NCBI RefSeq assembly: GCF_002850255.1
Contig: NZ_CP022522.1
Location: 2,665,125-2,729,124 of the forward strand
Direction: 5' to 3'
DNA: 64,000 nucleotides
Origin: Pseudoalteromonas sp. NC201
Lineage (GTDB): Bacteria > Pseudomonadota > Gammaproteobacteria > Enterobacterales > Alteromonadaceae
Below the pieces are notes generated by a model. The model saw only the letters and a list, made by a program, of their open reading frames with translations, was not told the DNA's origin and ran no database searches. Positions within the stretch are counted from its first letter, which is position 1. Each line of letters opens with the position of its first letter. Below, one piece after another: positions 58,133 to 64,000 of the stretch. A program made the translations under genes and the position numbers.

Positions 58133-58293
58133 ATACCAATTGAATTAATTTTCTAATCAATTTGAAGGATGAAATAGCATATTAGCGTCGTTAAAAATTT
58201 CTCATTTAGAACAACTAAATAGCAAAATTTTTGCCTAGCTACTAAAGCTATTTCTCCGCTTCAAATAGCTTATTTGCTAAATACATTTGGTAT
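58133..58293. repeat. MITE-like repeat with terminal inverted repeats (161 bp)
   Basis: Left end ATACCAATTGAATTAATT and the inverse of the right end ATACCAAATGTATTTAGC share ATACCAA-TG-ATT-A. The interior has further complementary patches (AGCTATTTCTCCGCTTCAAATAGCT among them), so the whole can fold. Sequences bounded by ATACCAAT/ATTGGTAT are, to my knowledge, frequent between genes in marine Alteromonadales. No transposase inside. Confidence 0.65.
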
Positions 58294-58330
58294 TACCCTG
58301 AGAAAGCTATTGAGGTATCAGTAGCCATTA

Positions 58331-58360
58331 AAAAACCCGCCAATTGGCGGGTTTCTTTTT
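58331..58360. terminator. Terminator of the peroxiredoxin gene
   Basis: AAAAACCCGCC-aatt-GGCGGGTTTCTTTTT; T-runs on both strands, 35 bases past the peroxiredoxin stop. Confidence 0.88.
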
Positions 58361-58394
58361 GATATCAGCGAGATATCACAAAGTCGACACTAAA

Positions 58395-59000
58395 TTATAG
58401 TGCGCCTTCGTTTTCAGATAGGAACTTAGCAACACCTTCAGGGCTTGCATCCATACCTGCTTTACCTTCAGTCCAACCAGCTGGACATACTTCACCGTGC
58501 TCTTCGTGGAATGCTAGTGCATCAACCATGCGAAGCATTTCATCGATGTTACGGCCTAGTGGTAGGTCGTTAACTACTTGGTGACGTACATTACCTTCAG
58601 CATCAATTAGGAAAGAACCACGGAAAGCAACACCAGCTTCTGGGTGCTCAACGTCATATGCTTGACAGATTTCGTGCTTAACATCAGCGATTAGATCGTA
58701 TTTAACTTGACCGATACCGCCTTCGTTTACTGGAGTGTTACGCCATGCGTTGTGTGAGAATTGAGAATCGATAGAAACACCGATCACTTCAACACCACGC
58801 TTTTGGAACTCTTCGTAACGCTTGTCGAACGCGATTAGCTCTGAAGGACAAACAAACGTGAAATCTAGTGGGTAAAAGAAAACAACCGCTTTTTTACCTT
58901 TAATACGCTCGTGCAGGTTGTAGCTATCTACGATCTCACCGTTACCTAGTACTGCTGCTGCTGTAAAGTCTGGTGCCTTGCGGCCTACTAATACACCCAT
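58395..59000 (-). CDS. Typical 2-Cys peroxiredoxin (AhpC/Prx1 type)
   Basis: 201 aa from ATG 59000, which has GGAG six bases upstream; a TTG start adds four residues. Peroxidatic Cys in FYPLDFTFVCPSELIAF (near residue 51) and resolving Cys in GEVCPAGW (about residue 172). It reduces hydrogen peroxide and alkyl peroxides via a thioredoxin- or AhpF-type donor. No ahpF is adjacent, so thioredoxin is the likelier donor. A hairpin sits in the leader. Confidence 0.93.
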   Translation of the reverse strand: MGVLVGRKAPDFTAAAVLGNGEIVDSYNLHERIKGKKAVVFFYPLDFTFVCPSELIAFDKRYEEFQKRGVEVIGVSIDSQFSHNAWRNTPVNEGGIGQVKYDLIADVKHEICQAYDVEHPEAGVAFRGSFLIDAEGNVRHQVVNDLPLGRNIDEMLRMVDALAFHEEHGEVCPAGWTEGKAGMDASPEGVAKFLSENEGAL

Positions 59001-59036
59001 TTTTATCTCCAATAGTTAGGTTTATTTCCAATCTTA

Positions 59037-59061
59037 TTTGGTATCTCGTGTCGAGACCAAA
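59037..59061. other. Leader hairpin of the peroxiredoxin gene
   Basis: TTTGG-TA-TCTCG-tgt-CGAGA-CCAAA: a 10-bp stem with a two-base bulge, 37-61 bases above the ATG. No T-run follows, so it is not a terminator. Could affect mRNA stability or be a binding site; unproven. Confidence 0.5.
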
Positions 59062-59268
59062 ATATCTTGTTCATAATATTGTGGCGTGCTTATGAAAAAA
59101 CAACCCTAGCTAGATTCATAACCAAAGTCTCTTTGTCATTCTCATCGCCAAAAACTGCGCCTAGTGTATTTGGCAAGTGCCATAATTAACAATCGAATTT
59201 ACCGATAGCACCAATCTATAAATTCGATGAGACGCAAATACCTCCGCTCAATATGCCATTCGGAGATC

Positions 59269-59296
59269 AAAAAAGGCTTCACGAAGAAGCCTTTTT
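59269..59296 (-). terminator. Terminator of fadR
   Basis: AAAAAAGGCTTC-acga-AGAAGCCTTTTT hairpin, 25 bases past the fadR stop. Confidence 0.85.
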
Positions 59297-59320
59297 AAGA
59301 TGTCTATCACTCAATGGACA

Positions 59321-60034
59321 TTAGTCCATGATATTTTCGGGCATATCACCGCGGATCTGCTGCCAAATTTCACCCGATTGATGACCATACTTACGCATTA
59401 ATGAAATAGCACCATCGTGTTCTTGATTTTCTGCCAGTTTGGTTAAATCTGCATAGAACTGTCTCGCCAGTCCTCGTGTTCTTGAATCAGAAAAGTAATG
59501 GCAACCAATTTTTGAGTATAAACCTCTGAAGCCATTTAAAATCAGCACATAAATTTTGTTTTGCCCAGCCCCTGCCAGCTCATGGTGAACTTGGTAGTCA
59601 TAATCGGCAAACGCTTCTGCGGTGTCTTCTAGCTCTTCATGCTTAGACAAAATATCGATAACACGCTGCGGATTGAATTTTATCGCCGCACGCGTATAGA
59701 TAGCACTAATATTGGTACGCGCTGACAGCAGCTGATCGGTCAACTCAGGCATCTTATCTTCATCAAGACGCGCTAAGGTTTCTAATATATTAAGCCCTGA
59801 CGTTTCCCAAAAGTTATTTACTCGGGTTGGCTTACCATGTTGGATAGTCAACCAGCCATCACGAGCTAGCCTTTGTAATACTTCGCGCAGTGTTGTTCTT
59901 GTTACACCAATGAGTTCAGAAAGCTCACGCTCAGCAGGTAGAATGGATCCCGGAGGGAATTCGCCGTTCCAAATTGACTCAACAATATATTCTTCAGCAA
60001 ATCCAGCTGGGCTCTTGGCTTTGAAAATTCTCAT
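59321..60034 (-). CDS. fadR: Fatty acid metabolism regulator FadR
   Basis: 237 aa GntR-family regulator, very close to E. coli FadR over the DNA-binding part: [84 protein letters not shown]. The C-terminal acyl-CoA-binding domain is present ([42 protein letters not shown]). It represses fatty-acid degradation and activates synthesis genes, relieved by long-chain acyl-CoA. nhaB, its usual divergent neighbour, is not here. Confidence 0.96.
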   Translation of the reverse strand: MRIFKAKSPAGFAEEYIVESIWNGEFPPGSILPAERELSELIGVTRTTLREVLQRLARDGWLTIQHGKPTRVNNFWETSGLNILETLARLDEDKMPELTDQLLSARTNISAIYTRAAIKFNPQRVIDILSKHEELEDTAEAFADYDYQVHHELAGAGQNKIYVLILNGFRGLYSKIGCHYFSDSRTRGLARQFYADLTKLAENQEHDGAISLMRKYGHQSGEIWQQIRGDMPENIMD

Positions 60035-60607
60035 CTCACACCACTTTATTATTACATCAATGCCTTGATTGGCAGGTTGTGCTTGTTAATCCACTGATTG
60101 TACCAGATGAAGCTCAACTAACAAGCTACAAATCACCCTAGCTGAAAATAGCCATGTTTAATGCAGATGAGATTGTTACGCGGTGTGAGGCTTCGAACTC
60201 ACTTAAGGCGATATAGACTTGGCCATAACAGGCTCATCTTCGCTAAACACTGAGCTGTTAATGTAAACAAATTGCTCCCCATCAGACCATCCTGCCTCTG
60301 CTTTCATTTTGTATAACTCAAATGCTTCTCCTTAAAGTGCACACGAAACGACTGCGAAATAAACAGACAAAGCGGCATGTAATAATGTTATTGGACATCT
60401 TTTGCAATTTACTTTTGAGCGTTGCTTGCAAACAACAAAGCAGCTTAAGGAAACCAAAACTCACAGGCAACAAAATCAAACCCTTTTTTTAAAAGCCAAT
60501 ATCAAAGTCTGCCGAAACACAGAACCCCTATTCAAGGAATCACCAAAAAAATTCGCTCCCTATTTTTAAATCACATAGCGAACTTTATACCTGAGTAACC
60601 AAACGTA
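60035..60607. other. Long intergenic stretch upstream of fadR (573 bp)
   Basis: Mostly AT-rich and non-coding. It has one small minus-strand reading of 34 codons at 60203-60307. No tRNA, terminator or insertion sequence was recognised. The fadR promoter should lie at its left edge. Confidence 0.55.
60203..60307 (-). pseudogene. Small orphan coding fragment (34 codons)
   Basis: Reads MKAEAGWSDGEQFVYI... to ...EDEPVMAKSISP and stop. Composition is protein-like, and the frame stays open a few codons upstream (EAFELYK) before a stop. No well-placed ribosome-binding site (an AAGGAG lies 20 bases above the ATG). Possibly the tail of a lost gene, or a microprotein; weak evidence. Confidence 0.25.
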
Positions 60608-62365
60608 TTAGAGCTCGTTTTGTCCGCTTTCAAGCTTATTCAGCCATGCTTGTTTAAATTCGTGGTCTGATGTCAAAGCGAGATATAGATCCGTAGCAAA
60701 AAAACTATCATTGTAGTCGGGTAACCAACCTGTGTTGAGCAGCTGCGTTAGCGCTTGTTTCGTTTCTGCTACGTCATTGTTAAGTGCAAACCAGTAAGGA
60801 GATAACGCTGCATCTAGCTGATTTCCTTGATTAAGGTATTGTGCCAACAACTGTGTTACTCGCTTGAGCTTGCTTTGTTCACCTGTACGTTTCAGCATCA
60901 GTGCATAAGTAAGGTATTGCCCTACATTGCCTGCCTCTGGCAATTTAAGCGCCGCGATATCAGCAAAATGCTGTTCAAAAAGTGTTAGCGCAGGTTGTAT
61001 TCTCTGCAGTGCAAGTAAAGCAAGAATATAAGGCATCACATAATGATTACCCTTTGAGTCGAGCTCGTATCGCTGTTTTAAGAGTTCTTCGGCCTTTTCG
61101 AAATCGCCTTGTCGCCATGCGATCCCGGCTTCAACATAGAGTCTAAATGCTGTAGAAATTGAACCTAAATTTGCGGCTTGCTGATATTTTTCCTCAGCTT
61201 CTTCTGCTCGCCCTAAACTCAATAACACCAATATGTGGCTCAACTGCTGCGCGGGGTACAATTTACTATGACTGATGTGATTGTTGTGGTACCACAGCAA
61301 ATATTGTCTTGCCCTATTCTGGTTAAGCGGATAAAAGTCTAGCGCATAGAGCGGATTGTTTTTGGTGTGAGGGGCTACGGCAACGCTACGATCAAAATAT
61401 TTTCGAGCGAGTACTAACTCTCTAAAATTCAAATAGGCATAGGCTAACCCTCGGATAATAACCGCATCGTTTGGTGCTAACTGATACGCTTGTTTATGCG
61501 CAGCAATTGCATCGGGTATTTTGTGTTGGTCCCGAAGAAATCGACCATACCAATGCCATAGGCGAGCATGCTTGGTTGAGAGCTCAAATCCGCGCTTAAA
61601 ATAATCCCGTGCTTGCTCAATTTCATTCTCCATCACCGCAAAGCGCGCAAGAGAGGTTATCACTTCAATATTTGTATCATCTAAGATCCGTGCTTTTTCT
61701 AACAATGGTCGACACAAAGCAAGCGATTCATACTCTGACACCGCGCCATATACGCTAAGCCCCATAAAGACATTGCATAAGCCACTGAGTGCCTCGACAT
61801 TATCACTTTGTTTAGATAACACTTGTTGATAAATCGTTTTCGCTCGCGCTAACTCCTCCACCGCTGTACTTCGGGATAGGTGTGTGGCAAGAGTGATCTC
61901 ATCAAAATACGGGTTGTTTTGTGTCTTGTGCTTTTGATCAGTTTGAATATAAAAAGCAAAAAAAGCGATGAGAGCGAGCAACGTAATAGTGACACCAAGC
62001 AGCCAAATTCGCTTTATGCTCACAGGCATCACAGCCACTTTATGCTCTCTAAGCGCAATGTTTGGATGAATGCGGTAGCCTTGAGCTGATATTCTTTCTA
62101 TATATTCTTCGTATTGCGGATCTGTGTTTAAAATCTTTCTTAACTGCGCAACAGCTTGATAGACCGAATTGTCAGACACCACCTTCGGGTGCCAAACTAA
62201 CTCGACGAGGTTATCAATACTCAGAGGCTCAGCTTTCGCTTCGACCAGCACCAACAGTAATTTCATCACTTTTGGGGTGACGGTATATTCACGGCCAGCC
62301 GGATACTCCACAATCTGGTTCAATCTAGGCACAACAAGCCAATTTCCCAAAAGCAAATTTTTCAA
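60608..62365 (-). CDS. CadC-like winged-helix regulator with TPR repeats
   Basis: 585 aa. Residues about 1-105 form an OmpR/CadC-type winged helix (EYPAGREYTVTPKVMKLLLVLVEAKAEPLSIDNLVELVWHPKVVSDNSVYQAVAQLRKIL). One transmembrane helix follows (IWLLGVTITLLALIAFFAFYI, about residues 128-148). The periplasmic part carries TPR-type helical repeats (LSGLCNVFMGLSVY... and AKTIYQQVL... onward). Architecture is that of a one-component membrane regulator. Its signal and targets are unknown; it diverges from the amidohydrolase gene. Confidence 0.87.
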   Translation of the reverse strand: MKNLLLGNWLVVPRLNQIVEYPAGREYTVTPKVMKLLLVLVEAKAEPLSIDNLVELVWHPKVVSDNSVYQAVAQLRKILNTDPQYEEYIERISAQGYRIHPNIALREHKVAVMPVSIKRIWLLGVTITLLALIAFFAFYIQTDQKHKTQNNPYFDEITLATHLSRSTAVEELARAKTIYQQVLSKQSDNVEALSGLCNVFMGLSVYGAVSEYESLALCRPLLEKARILDDTNIEVITSLARFAVMENEIEQARDYFKRGFELSTKHARLWHWYGRFLRDQHKIPDAIAAHKQAYQLAPNDAVIIRGLAYAYLNFRELVLARKYFDRSVAVAPHTKNNPLYALDFYPLNQNRARQYLLWYHNNHISHSKLYPAQQLSHILVLLSLGRAEEAEEKYQQAANLGSISTAFRLYVEAGIAWRQGDFEKAEELLKQRYELDSKGNHYVMPYILALLALQRIQPALTLFEQHFADIAALKLPEAGNVGQYLTYALMLKRTGEQSKLKRVTQLLAQYLNQGNQLDAALSPYWFALNNDVAETKQALTQLLNTGWLPDYNDSFFATDLYLALTSDHEFKQAWLNKLESGQNEL

Positions 62366-62510
62366 CCCAAGAACACCTTATATTATTGATTATTATAGTT
62401 TTAATTAAATTAAGAAAAATTTCAGAGTTAATTTATATGAAAATTAAAACACAAAGTATCTCGCCAGTTATGCTCGAAGGCATCTAATACGACACTAACT
62501 GGTTTTCATT

Positions 62511-64000
62511 ATGAAAAAACAAACATTAATATTTGCGGCCTGTTGCGCCCTGTCTTCTCATGCATTATTTGCAGCAGTGGACCTTCGTATCGACAATGCT
62601 ACCATTTTAAATCCTATTGATAAGCACCAAGTCAATATCATTTCCAATCATTGGCTCGCCATCCAAGATGGCAAAATTATACAAGTCTCTGACTCAAGTC
62701 AAAAACCGGATGCAGCACAGGTCATTGATGCTCATGGTCAATACCTCATACCAGGGTTAACCGATAGCCATGTCCACCTAAAAACTATGCCGGGGTTGCT
62801 TAACACTTCTCCTAGAGCTCGCCAAATGCAGGCAGCATTTTTACAACGGCAAGGCGCTAATTATCTTTACTATGGCGTCACGCAAGTTATTGACCCGTCA
62901 AACACTGCAATCGGCATGACCGAATTTACAGCAAATGGCCCCGCACCCGACGCCTACTTTTGTGGCGCAATGCCGGTTTACCAAGGGTATAATGCTCAAG
63001 GCCTTAGTTACTCAAAGCTACATCAACATAAACCCTACTTTGCTGCACAACACAGCGATCCTGCTTATGAGCTGACGCCATCTCAAGCACACGCTCACCA
63101 AGGAGCTCAGCCCTTGACGCGAATGAAATCTGACGGTGCAACTTGTGCCAAACTGTACTTTGAAGATGGCTTTGGAGAAAACAGTGCAATACCGCTTATC
63201 AACCAAGAAACTGCCAAACAGCTAGTCGAGTCCGCAAACTCAATGAAGTTACCCGTAATGGCACATGCGAATGCCGTTGATATGCAACAACTTGCTGTAG
63301 ATGCCAATATCAACGTTATGGCGCATGGACTTTGGAACTGGTTAGCGCCAAATACAGCCCCTAGCGAAAGCGAACTACCAACCAATGTAAAAGCTGTGCT
63401 GGATACCATCATCGAAAAAGACATCGCCTATCAAGCCACATTAAATGTGATGAATGCTCTGGCGAAAGTGACTGACAACACTTTCACCTTCTCATCTGAA
63501 TATCGTACCGTATTACCTCCGTCTCAAATTGCTTGGTATCAAAGTGAACCTGGTCGCTGGTTTTCTCGAGAAATGGGTCAAGGCTGGGGTGAAATAAGTA
63601 ATCAACAAAAGGTGGCTAAACTTGAGCAAGTTTTCTCACAAGGGCAACGAGCACTAAATTATCTATATAAAAATGGCGCAACCTTGCTGCTTGGCTCAGA
63701 TACGCCACCCGCACCAACTTATGTCTCGCAACCTGGCTTATCGACTTATCAAGAATTAACGATGATGGATCAAGCCGGAGTAGGCCTCGTTAGCTTGCTA
63801 TCTGCTGCTACCATTAATAATGCGAAAGCATTTGCGATAGACAACCAGTACGGCAGTATCGCAGCTGGGAAAGTGGCAAATCTATTACTTTTAAATAGTA
63901 ACCCTTTGCAGTCAGTCGCGGCTTATAACGATATCGAATATGTTATCTTACATGGCTCCGCCATTGAACGTGCTACTTTTCATATCGATGCCCTCGAGAA
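62511..64000 (+). CDS. Secreted amidohydrolase (runs off window)
   Basis: At least 496 residues, no stop in the window. Signal peptide MKKQTLIFAACCALSSHALFAA. Imidazolonepropionase-like metal-dependent hydrolase: LIPGLTDSHVHL (HxH metal site near residue 87), PVMAHANAVD, NVMAHGLWNW and LLLGSDTPPAP (late Asp) line up in order. It then has the closing GSIAAGKVANLLLLNSNP typical of the family's beta-sandwich. Substrate unknown. Divergent from the CadC-like gene, 145 bases apart, which may regulate it. Confidence 0.87.
   Translation, partial: MKKQTLIFAACCALSSHALFAAVDLRIDNATILNPIDKHQVNIISNHWLAIQDGKIIQVSDSSQKPDAAQVIDAHGQYLIPGLTDSHVHLKTMPGLLNTSPRARQMQAAFLQRQGANYLYYGVTQVIDPSNTAIGMTEFTANGPAPDAYFCGAMPVYQGYNAQGLSYSKLHQHKPYFAAQHSDPAYELTPSQAHAHQGAQPLTRMKSDGATCAKLYFEDGFGENSAIPLINQETAKQLVESANSMKLPVMAHANAVDMQQLAVDANINVMAHGLWNWLAPNTAPSESELPTNVKAVLDTIIEKDIAYQATLNVMNALAKVTDNTFTFSSEYRTVLPPSQIAWYQSEPGRWFSREMGQGWGEISNQQKVAKLEQVFSQGQRALNYLYKNGATLLLGSDTPPAPTYVSQPGLSTYQELTMMDQAGVGLVSLLSAATINNAKAFAIDNQYGSIAAGKVANLLLLNSNPLQSVAAYNDIEYVILHGSAIERATFHIDALE

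Larger units (their letters stand above)
58086..58394. other. Intergenic stretch with repeat and terminator (309 bp)
   Basis: Holds the MITE-like repeat (58133-58293) and the terminator of the peroxiredoxin gene (58331-58360). No gene recognised. Confidence 0.7.
59001..59320. other. Intergenic fadR - peroxiredoxin stretch (320 bp)
   Basis: Contains the leader of the peroxiredoxin gene with a hairpin (59037-59061) and the fadR terminator (59269-59296). No OxyR-type site could be identified with confidence, and no coding sequence. Confidence 0.6.

Noticed and set aside
60270..60295. TGGTCTGATGG resembling half a FadR operator upstream of fadR
   Set aside because: Only one half matches TGGTCnGACCA, and it lies about 240 bases away, inside a small reading frame.

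Overview
The window is chromosomal DNA of a marine gammaproteobacterium, most probably Pseudoalteromonas or a close relative in the Alteromonadales. This rests on protein character and gene order (rpoE-rseABC-lepA-lepB-rnc-era next to nadB, psp next to sap and ycjXF, tig-clpPX-lon-hupB-ppiD, prmB-aroC, a FadR close to the enterobacterial one) and on a moderate, AT-leaning composition judged by eye. No 16S gene is present, so the genus is an inference.

Layout. 1-6250 (minus): envelope-stress sigma operon rpoE-rseA-rseB-rseC running into lepA-lepB-rnc-era, with a good sigma-E-type promoter in front of rpoE. 6548-12076: nadB, the sdhE/ygfX pair, ygfZ, slyD, and three small envelope or hypothetical genes. 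12269-17710: a crotonase, a CidA/LrgB pair, two convergent MscS channels and a secreted amidase. 17800-25040: cysS, ppiB, lpxH, miaE, a Yip1 protein, the phenylalanine hydroxylase pair phhA-phhB with TyrR-type boxes upstream, and methionine gamma-lyase.

25231-37879: membrane-stress and peptide-uptake region. ycjX-ycjF and pspABC lie on the minus strand. pspF is divergent from pspA and is joined head-to-tail to sapABCDF. It is followed by a membrane-anchored AraC-type regulator and a secreted NTF2-like/DJ-1 fusion. 37948-46833: protein quality control (ppiD, hupB, lon, clpX, clpP, tig), with a sigma-32-type promoter before lon. 47111-47599: a five-gene tRNA operon (Pro-Arg-His-Pro-Pro) with a stable-RNA promoter; then folD.

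48967-54270 is the accessory part. A four-gene surface-fibre operon (PapD-like chaperone, two paralogous DUF4402-like secreted subunits, a usher-like outer membrane protein, all minus strand) is preceded by an extremely A-rich tract. Beyond that is a decayed IS50/Tn5-type insertion sequence that still has one recognisable end. This is the best candidate for a poorly described system.

54271-64000: a coiled-coil hypothetical gene, aroC, prmB, smrB, a two-gene microprotein operon with a sigma-54-type promoter, a MITE-like palindromic element, a 2-Cys peroxiredoxin, fadR, a CadC-like regulator with TPR repeats, and the start of a divergent secreted amidohydrolase that runs off the window.
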